Assembly: GCA_948474755.1 (NCBI GenBank)
Contig: CAOLHI010000059.1
Coordinates: 1-64,000 of the forward strand
DNA length: 64,000 bases
Origin: Ctenosaura bakeri
Taxonomy: Eukaryota > Chordata > Lepidosauria > Squamata > Iguanidae
Direction: 5' to 3'
A program made the translations under genes and the position numbers. Numbering within the stretch: the first letter of the stretch is position 1; every line of letters begins with the position of its first letter. Below are positions 34,019 to 45,733 of this stretch, in pieces. The notes under the pieces are model-generated. The model worked only from the letters and a program-made list of their open reading frames with translations. It was not told the DNA's origin and searched no databases.

Positions 34019-34247
34019 TTGTTATTGTTGTGTGCCTTTTCTGACCTCTGGCAATCCAAAGATGAACCTATCACAGGGTTTACTTGGTAAGATTTGATGG
34101 GAGGGGGTTGCTTTTGCCTTATATTGTAGCTGAGAGAGTATGGCTTGCCCAAGGTCATCAGTGACTTTCCATAGCTGAGCAAGGATTCAAACCCTGGTCT
34201 CCAGAGTCCTAGTCCAATGCGTAAATCACTACACCACGCTAGCTATC
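34019..34247 (-). mobile_element. Sauria-type SINE, reverse orientation
   Basis: Tail first on the plus strand (TTGTTATTGTTGTGTGCCTT), then GGCTTGCCCAAGGTCATCAG, GATTCAAACCCTGG (B box complement) and CACTACACCACGCTAGC. Same family as 1660-1896. Confidence 0.85.
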
Positions 34248-35354
34248 TTGGTGATTATAGCCAATGCAAACATTGCCAGTGCAAACATGACTGAAAGAAA
34301 CTGCTTTTGCACAAAATGAGAGAAAAAGTTATATCAAAATTTGTACATTCACCCATCCTTCTTCAAATCCCAGAATAACGTGAAGTAAATTTACAGTTAA
34401 ACTTTATTTCCCATAATCTTATAACTATCTATCTATCTAGAAGTATAAACACAAGAATTGTCCAGATAAACTAGAAATGGAAACATAGCTATTTGGAAAT
34501 TATGTTCTTCAGGACTATATGTTGGGACCATCATAGTTCAGCTTCTTGCTTTTTGAAAATTTTTCAGTAACAATTGCCAGCTGTGATCTAAGCCAAGGGT
34601 GCAACCTTTGTGTAACAGAGCCAATTGCAATCGAAACTCCAAGAAAATGTAACCAAGGAACAACTGTGCAATTAGTGACCATAAAAATCTTATTTCTATA
34701 TGTTATCAAACAGATGGATTTTACAAAGAGGATTTTACTGCTTTACTGCCTACACATATGCACTCACACACAGAAAGAACTATTCATTTTCCATGTGGAC
34801 GACGGGGAAAAAATCACTTAAGAAAGTGTACTTTCATTTAAATGGCTTGGTGTAAGGCACTTTTCAGACATACTGGGCATAGAAAGGAGCTTTGTATTGC
34901 TGTGTTAGTACAACAGAGATAGGCAGCTACTGTCAGGAGACAGAGAAGTTTATATTAGATGGCATGACCCCAGTAGAGCAGAAATACAAAGAGGTGCTGG
35001 TTGAAAGCTGCTTGCAGAAAAAAAGGAGGAATTCAGCATGCAAGGAGACATAGTTTATTTTGTTTGGGTTTTTTTAAAAGTATATCAAAGAGCTAATCCA
35101 TAGCACTCCAGACTTAGATTGCCCAATAAAGTCATTCAAACTTGTATATTCATTCTTATTTGTACTGGAAAGTCAAGCATTTTAATGCTTTCGCCTCCCA
35201 ATGACATATTTAACATTAGTCTGGAAGACTGGTTTTTAAAACATTCTGCCAGCACAAGAACCATTCAACTGATATTTCAGGTGAAAACAGAACCCTGTTA
35301 TGAATTCATACAGACACAGTTGGAGAAATTATTTTCTCAAGTTGTTCATATTCA
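34248..35354. other. Non-coding stretch
   Basis: Contains a small CTAT run (34424-34439). The frames of 82 and 91 codons have no recognised domain. Confidence 0.4.
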
Positions 35355-35590
35355 TTCATTCATTTGAGAAAGCGTCATGAACCTTTCTGTCGGTAAAAAT
35401 GCCCAAAGCAGCTAACAACAGATTTATTAAAACAAATAAATGCCACTTTAAAACCATTGCATAATCAAAATAGAGGTAGATAATAAATCCATCCAGAAAC
35501 AGCAAAATAATCTGCTGACTAAATTAAAGGCCTTGCTAAACAAAATGTGTTTGAGAAGGTGGCTAAACAATAGTGCTTTGTGGTAAAGAG
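35355..35590 (-). mobile_element. Possible L2-type LINE 3' end, reverse orientation
   Basis: CAAAGCAGCTAACAACAGAT, TTATTAAAACAAATAAATG and a GGCCTTGCTAAACAAAATG segment resemble L2 3' UTR sequence on the opposite strand. Diverged. Confidence 0.4.
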
Positions 35591-35648
35591 TTAGGACGAG
35601 ACTGGCTGAATCCATCAATTCTACAGATCACTGAGTAGGATTTGTAGT

Positions 35649-35766
35649 TTGCCTTCCTCTTCCTCTTCCCTCCTCCTCTTCCCTCCTCCTCCTCCTCCTC
35701 CTCCTCCTCCTCCTCCTTCTTCTTCTTCTTCTTCTTCTTCTTCTTCTTCTTCTTCTTCTTCTCCCA
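35649..35766 (+). repeat. Polypyrimidine CTC/CTT microsatellite
   Basis: About 118 bases of almost pure C/T on this strand: irregular CTTCCT, then about eleven CTC triplets, then about sixteen CTT triplets. Potential triplex-forming tract. Confidence 0.95.
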
Positions 35767-35984
35767 CCCTTCTCTACCAATTCAGTTCTATATGAACCTC
35801 AGCACTCGTCTTATTTGTTATCTATTTAGTAATGCAGCTCTTCAACTGTTCTCCAGTATTCTGCTCCAACTCCTGACCAACCCAAAGTTGTGAAATCACC
35901 TGAGTGAGCACAAGTGACCCACAGAATAACATAAAGCCACAATTCCTTCTGTTCACTGAAGCCCTCACCTTGGTAGAGTTATTG

Positions 35985-36099
35985 TTCTGTATTGTAACTC
36001 CCTAAGGCTCCCAGCCAGCATGACTACTGGGCACAGTGGCTAGGGGATTTTGGTGACTGCAGTCAGAAAAATAACTTTTCCAAGCTCTGCCCAGCAGTG
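35985..36099. repeat. Dispersed repeat, family D
   Basis: GTAACTCCCTAAGGCTCCCA to AAATAACTTTTCCAAGCTCT; the right end recurs at 1-33. Resembles a common squamate non-autonomous repeat. Confidence 0.4.
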
Positions 36100-37588
36100 T
36101 CATATAGCACAAATCAGGCCTTCCAAGAATTTAGGCTTTAGGAAAATGTGGCCAGCAACTGGAGAAAATACCCTTCTGTGACTTCCTAGAACAGCCAAAC
36201 TTCTAAAGTCCCTCCCCAGGCAAGCAAACAAACAAATAAAAACTACCCAAAACTGAGCAGTCCACACTTGTGGACGCCTATAGTAATAGTAGATGATTTT
36301 GAAACACCTTCAACTCTTCCCCTGAAGAAAAATGCCCTCAAATGTTGAAAAATTAGAACCAGGGAGTACTTTCCATTTTCTTCGCAAGCAATACTTCTTG
36401 GTTAATTTTGAAGCAGGGTGGAGGTTCAGCCTGCAAGGGAGCAACGGCCCTCATATCCTCCACAGTTTCCCCAAAATTGGACTACAGTATCAAGCGTTCT
36501 CTTCAGGAGTTCTTACTTCCTCCCTCTCTCACTCCACCAGGACACAAACGCCTTGGAAGGATTTTGCTTACAATACTAGTTGCACCTTTGTTCTGAACCG
36601 TTTTTCACTGCTTAAAAATCGTTTGTGTCCTTCTTTCTGTGGCTTGCTCTGGAATAAGCACTTGCATCACAGAAAAAACAAACTCTGCTTCCTTGGCTAC
36701 TGTGCCTGTGAAAGGCAGTGGCAAGTTAACCCCAGAAGTCTTATCATTCATTCCCTAAAACAAAATTCCCACTGACTTCAAAGGACTAGAGAGGGGATGA
36801 TTAAGCCCTATGTATAACTAGATTCGAAATTCACCTTGGTTCCCAGCTTCATTCGCGCACAAGATGAAAGTAAGCAAGTGATTATATGTTTGCAGATAAT
36901 TGCACACATTATTAGTGTGAGACAAAGCTTCTTTATAAACAGAAAGTTTGTCACTGCCAGAGGTCCACTTTAAAGCTTTCAGCTGACCAGTTTCACAGGC
37001 TACCTAAAAAATTTGTCTCTCTGCTGAGTGCAAGTTTCCCCACTCAGATTTAATTAACATCAACTATAATGCTATAAATTAATTTATGATATGGCAATGA
37101 TATAGCTTTTGGAGAAGAAGAAAAATGAAACAATGGCAAAAATAGAGCTTGGAAGTTTTGAATATTTGAAGCTCGCCTCTGTCATAGATTATCTCATAAA
37201 GAGCAGACACTGTGGAACAGCCATCTAGCAACATACAAATCAGTTTGAATGTATTTTTCAGTAAGTATTACTAGGATCCAGTACCGTTCCTCCAGTGTTT
37301 CCATCAGCAGAACTGGGAATAGGTTTTTAGCACCACAGGGGACTTTGATATGTGTGTGAGGGGGTCCCAATTTCACTGGCAGGATTCAGCAGAAGTACAC
37401 CAAAATCTCATTTGAGTTCATACCAAGCAAGCCATGAAGCCATGACATCCATCAGCCTTCATTATACAAGTTTCACTTCCAGGTTTCACTTCCGACTCAA
37501 GTTTTTAAAAGGAAGATTCTTGTCAAGCAGTTAGCACACATCTTCTCCCTGCAAGTCTGTTTATACTAATAGTGTTAGTAAAACAGTT
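36100..37588. other. Non-coding stretch with candidate conserved block
   Basis: The 147-codon frame at 36332-36775 has no recognised domain and is probably chance. About 36880-37120 is repeat-free by eye and rich in TTAATTAA/TAATTTAT words, a possible regulatory block (inference). Confidence 0.3.
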
Positions 37589-38010
37589 GGCCCTTTTTGC
37601 ATGGCATTTGCCATGCAAAAGGGCCCCTGGAGCATCACGCGACTGTGAGGAGCGGTCCACATGACGCACTCACAATTGCACGACACTCCCGGGTCTGGCA
37701 GGTGCCAATCATGCACTAATTCATTTTCAGTTGCAAGCCAAAAATGATGCGTGATCACGAAATTGCTCCAGGGCCCCGTGCGCACTTGCCATGTGTGTGG
37801 AGCTCTGGAGCCATGGCACTCATGCTTCCTGCCCCAGCACAGCCTGGGAAAATCCCAGGCTGCACTGTGGAAGGAAGCGAAGGGGCTCACGTGCGAGCAG
37901 GCAGCAGCTGCGGAGCTGAAGGAACCAGGACATGAGAACCTCTCACTGGAGGCTGCTCGCGCGATCCCCATACCCCAGCCCCCCAAAAAGGTGAGTTGCA
38001 GAAAGGGACA
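37589..38010. mobile_element. Non-autonomous DNA transposon, family B8
   Basis: Starts GGCCCTTTTTGCATGG and ends GTTGCAGAAAGGGACA. GTT flanks both sides (37586-37588 and 38011-38013) if the right end is one base longer than usual. The interior matches 26665-27107, including AAAATGATGCGTGATC and CAGCCTGGGAAAATCCC. No transposase frame. Confidence 0.7.
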
Positions 38011-38241
38011 GTTGTTGTTCCTTATGATTGTGGTCCTTTTTCTGCCTTTTACTATTTATAAGGCATCTTAAAGCTAACATCTTGATGCAGATATCTTGAT
38101 GCACTAAAACATTTGCAAAATGAGACAGAACACAGTTGTATAGCTGAGTGGAGGATTCTTTCCCATATCCTGGCCTCCAAGGGAAACAAAGAATCCCAAG
38201 ATATACAGTTCAAATGCATTCCCATGCTCTTGATAAATTTA

Positions 38242-38498
38242 CACATTGGGCCCTTGGTATCCATTGGGGTTTGATTCTAAGACCCTCCTCCCCCCATGGG
38301 TACCAAAATCCATAGATGCTCAAGTCCTGTTATATACAGTGGTGTACTAAAATCATACCCCTTATATAAAATGGTAAACAAATGTCAGAGAGAGCCTGGG
38401 GATCTGTGAAATAGTGAGAGGTTACAGCAGGGTATTCCTACACATCAGCAGAGCACTTGGCATGTGCCACAATGATGGTTTGCTTATTGGATTTTATA

Positions 38499-38546
<48 letters not shown>

Positions 38547-38603
38547 GAGCAATGGTTGGTTGAATCCAAGGATGCAGAACCCATGGATATGGAGGGCCAA
38601 CTG
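38242..38603. mobile_element. Tigger-like non-autonomous element containing an ATCT microsatellite
   Basis: The right end GGATATGGAGGGCCAACTG and the left end CATTGGGCCCTTGGTATCCA are inverted repeats, with TA outside each (38240-38241 and 38604-38605). Internal words GGTACCAAAATCCATAGATG and TGTTATATACAGTGGTGTA are typical of Tigger/pogo derivatives. An ATCT run has expanded inside. Confidence 0.75.
38499..38547 (+). repeat. ATCT tetranucleotide microsatellite
   Basis: About twelve uninterrupted ATCT units inside the Tigger-like element. Confidence 0.95.
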
Positions 38604-38605
38604 TA

Positions 38606-39761
38606 TTTTGTAATGGCTAAGTTCAAGCTAGCAAATCTTCTGTATTCATCCTGCTGATTTTGTATTATTTCTTAGTTATGAATGTTTTGAGTCAAATCCT
38701 CCCAAATCCTTGAAATTGTCCAAGACATCTTGGAGTTTTGACATCTATACTAACAACAAATAAATTAACTAGCTAAAAGTTATTATGGTTTTTTAAAAGG
38801 CCCCAAAAGGTTAGGAAGTGACTCATTTTGTACCCAGTGCCACACAGAAACAGACATTCGGATAAAATGAAGAATGCACCCTCCGGTTCCTGCAAGAAAG
38901 AAGTCATGAGCAGTCCCATGCACTGACCTCTGCTATTGATACCTGCTTGTGTTCCTGCTTGCTGAAGTGCAGCTGGTGGCCAGTGGGAAAAGATTAACCA
39001 AACTACCAGGCAAGGCAAGATAACCAAACTAATCAACGTTGGCTGGCATACTGTATTGCAGTTATGGCTTCATAATCTAGAATTATGGGTCCATAATTGC
39101 TCTGTATTCAGTAATACCATATATTAATGATCATGACATTATTGCCATGGCTGCTAGTTGTCACGGTAGGTTTGAGAGGTCAGATCAGGAGACACTACTT
39201 AGTTACATATGTGGATACTTCCATCCTATAGGTTTCCTGCTGGTGGTGGGTGTCATCAGCTGGTAAGTAGGTTGTCCAGTAATTTCACTAATTTCAGTAG
39301 TTAGTTACACATTTATAACTGTTTGACTATGCCCAAATAATAGGCAATTTGTTGATTGTATTCAACTAGATAGTAGATTTGTAGGCCATGACTTACACAG
39401 ACTAATTTGCAGAGTTTTTACCTACTAGTTATGAACATATCCTTTCCCCCACGGATACTTTAAGTTGGGTTGGACACATGACTAATATGAAGCAGGATTT
39501 TGAAGTTACTAAAGATGTGTTTCAAGTTACAAAAAATGTGAGGCATAAGAACTGTCATGTGATGGTTCCACTTGCTAAAATTCTGCAGCTATTGTAAGGC
39601 TTATGAATGCCTGGGCTAACTGGGAGCTTCTCTTTGCCAGCTGGTTTGCAGGGAGAGGTGAAATGAAAAGCTGCTATTTTTGGCACCCAGTGGTGTATCT
39701 TCTTCTGTGGAATCTCTGCTCCCAGCATAGAGTGAGATTAGCCAGAGATTCAAGAAGTTAT
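38606..39761. other. Non-coding stretch
   Basis: No gene recognised. A segment near 39217-39285 resembles 40140-40205 downstream. Confidence 0.4.
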
Positions 39762-39812
39762 TTGGATGGATGGATGGATGGATGGATGGATGGATGGATG
39801 GATGGATGGATG
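39762..39812 (+). repeat. GGAT tetranucleotide microsatellite
   Basis: About twelve GGAT units. Confidence 0.95.
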
Positions 39813-40290
39813 GGGGACTCCTCAACAGAGATGTCAGAAGCTGTGGTCTGCCTCCCTCTCTCCCTCAGCTTTAGCTGTACATGTGGGTCCTGGTGTAGTC
39901 ACACTATGCCATGGGGTGGTAGTTGTATTATGTGGATATTTGTTATTTGTCACAACTTTGTGGGCAGTGTTTGGTCATTGGGCTGGATCCATTTGGGGAA
40001 TAAGTAGAGAGCTTCATGCCCTTTTTACCCACTTTCGGGATCTCTTAATAGATCTTGGGGTGGCCAGCTCAGAGGAATATCACCACTGCCTCACTCCAGA
40101 TGGCAGTAGGAAACACACAGTGGATTTCTTTGATGTAGATCCTAATTACTGTTGGTGGGGGGTACCGTCAACTGATAAGTGGATTGTCCATTACTTGCAC
40201 CAAGGCTCTTATGTCAGTAACCATCAAAGCTGTGGCCACACAGACTCCAACACTGTCTGCTTAGTGGGTTAATTGAGGTTCTTTCATTCA
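39813..40290 (+). other. Unrecognised sequence with open frames
   Basis: A 168-codon frame starts inside the GGAT repeat (39766) and runs to 40272; a second frame ends at 40007. The repeat-derived N-terminus (MDGW repeats) is not a credible protein start. The C-terminal part ([20 protein letters not shown]) has a protein-like look and a diverged DNA relative at about 39217-39285, so it may derive from an old mobile element. No function is assigned. Confidence 0.3.
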
Positions 40291-40363
40291 AGTCCTCTTT
40301 GCCATTACTAGTCTGGCAATGTGAAAATAACTTCACTAAACCAGAAACAGATCCCATCTAGTT

Positions 40364-40364
40364 C

Positions 40365-40412
<48 letters not shown>
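40364..40412 (+). repeat. ATT trinucleotide microsatellite
   Basis: About sixteen ATT units. Confidence 0.95.
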
Positions 40413-41547
40413 AAACTATTATCTATAAACTGTAGAAGCCTTTGTTTATTATAACAGATGCACTAACAGGCTCAAATGGGAATTAATTGGAGGCAATGAT
40501 TCCATCACAAAATAGTTGACAGTTATCAAAAATAATAGAGCTCATAGGAACACTGAAACAGTCAGTGAACAGAACAAATCACTGGAAAAACACTGACTGT
40601 CTAGGATGCCAAATACTCAGAAGAACAAATGGAAGAAAAGAAATGAAAACATCTACAGGAACAGAGCAAACTTTGCAGTTTACAGGCGTGAAAAGATTTT
40701 CCAAAAGGGTTTCAACATGAGCAAAGAATGCTGTTGAACATACTAGTAGAAATACTTTGGGGAAATGTCTGGTATTCCTGTGCTAGTTTGTCCAAGGACC
40801 CTCACAAAGAAGCTATGTACATATTTATTCCTACAGTTATGATGCTGGTGTCCCATTCTCCATATACCAGTGTGATAAAAGAGAACCCAGCCTTCATGAC
40901 AGACATGATGGTTGTGTAGTCTTGAGAAAGTAGCTCCACCAGAATTTCAACAACTTCCCTGTGAAGTGAAAAAGCAGATCAACAACACTGGATTGTTATA
41001 TGGGGATAATCTAGTTCAGGGCATATATAAGGAGCTTTCAGGTAAGTCTTTTCCTGTGCAATTGTACTATCCCATTCACAGAATTTTATGGGAGGTCCTC
41101 ATGACAATTATCTGAATTCCAAACACACCTCTGTGTTTTTCCCACAGTGCCTTTTTTTTCCAAGAAAAGAAAATCAGTTAAGGAAAAGAGATGGAAATGT
41201 TGGGGAATGGGTGGTAATAGTATATCTCACTATTAGAGTAATTAGTATTTGCAAGCAGCAGGTAAGCAACAACCAGTCATATACCCACACACCCCACACT
41301 CAACTACAGAGTCTAGCTGAGAAATAAAATAGGCAGAGTCTTCTTTGTATAAACACTGAAATATGTTTATCACAAATACCATAAGTTTCAAAACATTTCA
41401 TGGTAAGATGCTCTACAGAGAGGCTCTGTTCAAGCATGGAAGAGAGAGAGAACAACAGACTGGTGTTATGTTTTATTGTCTTTGTCCCTGATTGTATATG
41501 TTGTTGTTCTGCCCTTTGGTGAAAAGGGCATTATAAATACCAGTAAA

Positions 41548-41550
<3 letters not shown>
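40413..41550. other. Non-coding stretch, possible decayed coding remnant
   Basis: Between about 40660 and 41060, short frames switch phase several times (63 codons at 40728-40919, then 67 codons at 40912-41115), as in a decayed pseudogene or element. No family recognised; equally compatible with chance. Confidence 0.25.
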
Positions 41551-41584
<34 letters not shown>

Positions 41585-41586
41585 GC
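41551..41586 (+). repeat. TTG trinucleotide microsatellite
   Basis: About twelve TTG units. Confidence 0.95.
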
Positions 41587-42550
41587 TACTACTACAAAAA
41601 GAAGAAATGTGGTTAAGATCAAGAAACAGAGAATGTCCAGAAAGTTTACTGTGTCTAAACTCTTAGGAAGACAAGCAAACTCAGAACTCTTCCGTATAAG
41701 CATACTAAGGTTGCTACCTCTAACAGAAAAAACTTCAGAATAATGTTTGGGTAAGCAATCACAAAGTACACAACACTACTTATCACCCTTACTGCTCTCA
41801 GATGATGCCAATCCAAAAATGATCAATAGGTCATTCTGAATTACGAAACTTCTCTCCCGTAGGTATTAGGTTGGTAGACTTCGCTGTGCTCTGTCTTTTT
41901 AAAGAACATCCTGAAAGGCCTCGCACTAGCCGGTCGTATAAATGATCGAGAGAAAACTTCAGTCTTGCAGCAGTAGTTTGCATGAGTGTTTGGGCATATA
42001 TAATCTCTTCAGGAAGCAGAACAATCTGGGGCTTAACCTAAATAGACCAATAACTGGGGATAATGCTTAGTTACATTGCACTTGTTTTTCTATTCCGTGC
42101 CAAGTTTGCCTACTTTGGGCTTTCTCATGAATTGTAATAATAAATTGTGTTTTGGAAAAAGTCTGGTGCATGTTGCTGTTCTTGCATATGCAATAGGCCT
42201 GTTCTTGCTTACAGGCAGGCAGCTAACGTAAAACAGCTACTCAACAGCAACAACAGGCCTCAGAAGAGAAATACAAATACAAGCCCCAGACCCTGCAACA
42301 AATCCAGATACCAACTCTGTCTCCATTATCTTCTGAGGCAGCATTACTGCAGGACCCGTGAATGTCAGTCACAATATCAAGGGTTTATTGATTTCTTCCC
42401 ATGTGTTATAAGTTATGATGTGTCAGCAGTGGCTTTCAGCACAGGAGAGTCAGTCGAGTTTCTGCACCTTCAAATGCCGTTGGATTGTGACTCTGCAGAC
42501 ATTACAGGGCTGCAACTTCCATCAGTCCTCACATTGGCCTTTTGAGCTAG
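41587..42550. other. Non-coding stretch
   Basis: The 132-codon frame at 42147-42545 has no recognised domain. Nothing else identified. Confidence 0.35.
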
Positions 42551-42625
42551 GGCCATTTCTGACTGTTACAGTGCTATTTATTATTCCACTTTCAATAAAC
42601 TGGAAGCCCCAAGATTCCATAGGCC
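42551..42625. mobile_element. Truncated hairpin MITE, family A, copy 7 (flanks TAG)
   Basis: Starts GGCCATTTCTGACTGTTACA and ends AGATTCCATAGGCC; TAG occurs at 42548-42550 and 42626-42628. The middle and right arm are largely deleted, so the right TAG could be coincidental. Confidence 0.55.
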
Positions 42626-42635
42626 TAGGTCCAAT

Positions 42636-42684
42636 GAAAGTTAAAGTTCAACATCTGGAGGGCCACAAGTTGCCTCCCCCAACA
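42636..42684. mobile_element. Hairpin element, family C, partial copy 5
   Basis: One arm only: GTTCAACATCTGGAGGGCCA followed by CAAGTTGCC. Confidence 0.55.
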
Positions 42685-43863
42685 CAAAATAATAAGTGGA
42701 TACATACCAGTAACAGAAAGGGTGACATTTAAAAACTAGTGACAGAACATTCCAACTTTTTGACATTTCAGCCTCGTAGGACAGTCTGACCTGAAAGAAC
42801 TCTAGAGGAAGACTATTTAGTTGCTGTGTGTTGGGTTGGTTTATCATGTGATTTGTGATCTGAATTCATTTTTTTTAAAGCTCTAACTACAGGTGTTGAG
42901 TAGCTTGCCAAAATGTCCATGTTATCACTAACACTGCATTGTGAGTAAAGCACTAAATTTATCATACAATGATTCTAGCTTTGAAAACACACTATGTCCG
43001 TCTTGCATTTGACTTCATTGCTTACCTTTTTTCCTTTCCTGTGCAGGGAGCTCTGCATCCCTGCTTTTCCTGCCAACTCAGTCCATCTAGTAGACTCTAA
43101 TCAATGTAAGTTTATGTCAAAGATGAACACTTGCAGAATCTGGGATCCTGTGGGTTCTTTATCACACCACCCAAAAACTTTCCAACTAAAATATTTCAAC
43201 CAAAAATTAGCCAATAGCACAGATGGTGTCATTGACCATTTTGCCCCATTGTGAGTATACTTTACCCCAATTTAAGCCTCTTAATGGGCCTTTTTTTCAA
43301 TACTAGAAATGTCCAGTTTTCACTTTTTGTGAGGGAAGTCCTATACTGGTCTAAAATAAACAACCCGCTCTGAAAAATGGGTGAAATAGTTCAATAATGC
43401 TCACAGAAAAAGAGGTGAAATACTCAGTAAAATGCTCAGAGGTTTCTCTGGAAAAAAAAGGGCCCCCTGCCTTTTTTTGGCAAAAGAAAATGTGTTTGGC
43501 ACATGTGGAAAAAGCACTGGAATACCAAGTGGGCTGCAAAAACAGCCTTGAGGGCCAAGTTTTGCCCATTTCTCATTTATGCCACAATAAATTCAACACA
43601 CCTCTTTAGTGCTCTTTCTGTTCATGAAGTTCACCTCCATATAGTCTTGCCCACTGCTGCTACTGAATTGCCCAATGCCACTTGGCCACTGCTGCTATTT
43701 AGGGTTGTTGGTTTTTTTGGGCCAAGAACCTATAAAGTGTGTGTTTGTTTTCCAGTAGGTTGACAACTGACCTTTGAATGAATGTAATTGGCTTCTGTTT
43801 GTAGCTCATTTCTTCCTTTGAACTTGGTTTTGACATGTCTTCTTTCCTCACCACCTATCTCTC
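42685..43863. other. Non-coding stretch
   Basis: No gene or repeat recognised. Overlapping 70-86-codon frames at 42994-43763 lack features. Confidence 0.4.
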
Positions 43864-43883
43864 AAAATATGGGCCAAAAGCCA

Positions 43884-45733
43884 CTTCCGGGTTAATGGCG
43901 GACCGAACGGTCGTGTAGAGACCAAGCTGGTCTACACACAACCACCCAGCGGGGCGAAACCGGCAAGTTAAGTTCCTGGAATGCCGGTCTAAATTCTCCC
44001 CGGGTAAAGGGAGATCGGAGGGATCCCGGAGGGGGCTCGAAGAGGATCGTCATCGACTAGACACAGAGATTCTGTGTCGAAGGTTCGAAGACGTCCAGGA
44101 GCCGAAGGGACGCCACAACCCTGCTGGGCAGCCGCAGTTGCGACGAAGGAACGCCGAAACCTTTTTTTAAAAGATTTGTTTGCGAAGAATTAGACGAATC
44201 GGATTTCTTTAAAACTTCTCCCGGGGAGGATACAAAGTGGATCCTACTTTAAAGACTGTGTCCAGAGATTGAGAGTTAAAACTCAGATTATTATTTTTCT
44301 TTTTTTTTTTTTTTTTCATGGAGATAATGGCGGACGCGATGTTACAATGAGCGGAGCTAATGGACTTGATTGAAGGAGACGATTGGAAAGTAATGTTGAA
44401 TGCCGGTATGGCTGATTGTGTACTAGTTTTTTATTCTTAGTTTGTTCCCTTTTCTCTTTTCCTTTTCCTTGTGGTGATTTTGGACTTAACATAAAATCTC
44501 CAAATTTATTTAAGACCGAGTTTGAGGTGGATTTACAAAGACTGAGTCTGAGTCTGGGCGGACTTTCAAAGACTGTGCTGAATGTGAACAAAGTGCGGGA
44601 AGGAAGGAAAGAAGACGTTTTGTGGGGCTTTTTGCGTAAGAGCAAGAACAAGTTGATAACGTGAGAGGGGACTATCGAGACTGTATGACTTGAATTTGGA
44701 GTGAAATCAAAAAGACTGTGCTGACGGCGGGTGAAGTGCCGGAAGGAAGAAGTGTGGTGGGATTTTTTGTGTTAGATTAGTGGCAACGTGAGTGGGGACT
44801 ATCAAGACTGCGTGAACTAAGATATTCAGCGGGCTTTTGCCGTGAAGGAACAAGTTGATAACGAGAGAGGGGACTACTGAAACTGAGTAAACTGAGTTTG
44901 GAGTGGATCATAAGGACGGCACTGATAGGGCGGTTTCACAAAGATTGTGTCGACGGGTGAAGTGCCTGAAGGAAAGCAGGAAAGCAGGAAGACGTATTGT
45001 GAGATTTTCTGTGAAGGAGCAAGTAGTTAACGTGAAAAAGGGAAATATTGAGACTGTGTAAATTGAACGGTGGAGTGGATTTATAAAGACTGTGCAGATT
45101 GCGGGTGAAGTGGTGGAAAGAGGGAAGAAAGTCGTTTTGTGGGATTCTTTGTGAAAGAAGTTGGTAATGTGAGAGGGAGGGTGTGGTTGTTGGCGTGAGG
45201 AAGAGAGAACCTGATTATGTTTACAGATCAAGGTGGTAGGAAGGAAGGCTCTTAAAGAGAAATAACCTTGATCTGACATAAATAAGAGAGTGGGAAGAAA
45301 ATTCCTAGCGGGTTCTCTCTAGGGGGGAAAAATTGGTACTACACTAAATATTAAGCTATCTATAATATCTTAGACTTTAGGCTGTAAGTGATACATTGTA
45401 GAGCAATAAGATAACGGTTTTTTTTGTTTTTTTTTTTTTTTTTAGTATAGTCCTGCTATAGATAAGCAGATATTGTAAATGGTGAGTAAATTATAGTGAA
45501 TAACAGAATACTATTGGAAGTGACTTGAGTATAAGGACTAAAATAGATTTGATAATAGAGTAAGAGTTTATTTTGAATTTCGGAAATAACTGGGTCACTT
45601 TTTGATCTCATTTTTTTTTTCATTATTATCTCTCTGAAATATAGACATCATAGCAGTTAATAAGGTATATTTCTTCTGACTAAGAAGCTAATATAACTAA
45701 GATAATAAGACCTGTAAAAATTTCATATAGCAC
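43884..45733 (+). promoter_or_regulatory. L1 5' UTR with tandem monomer-like repeats
   Basis: About 1.85 kb, GC-richer at its very start (CTTCCGGGTTAATGGCGGAC). From about 44560 to 45230 a unit of roughly 145 bp is repeated at least four times. Copies of AAAGACTGTGCTG or near variants begin at 44568, 44711, 44940 and 45085, each followed by GTGAAGTG, a GGAAGGAAG-like purine stretch and GTGGGATTTT-type words. Long T runs lie at about 44300-44319 and 45418-45444. By analogy with rodent L1 monomers this is probably the internal promoter region; that role is inference. Confidence 0.7.

Noticed and set aside
36332..36775. 147-codon plus-strand frame
   Set aside because: No recognisable domain, mixed composition, no neighbouring exons or relatives in the window.
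39603..40007. 134-codon frame crossing the GGAT repeat
   Set aside because: Its middle is microsatellite translation (DGWM repeats); not supported as a protein.
35641..41586. Regularly spaced repeats as a possible CRISPR-like array
   Set aside because: These are simple microsatellites without spacers, in a eukaryotic genome.
42147..42545. 132-codon plus-strand frame
   Set aside because: No domain; Cys/Ser-rich chance-like composition.
44908..45279. Minus-strand 123-codon frame
   Set aside because: Antisense to the L1 5' UTR monomers; purine-rich repeats on the plus strand create it.
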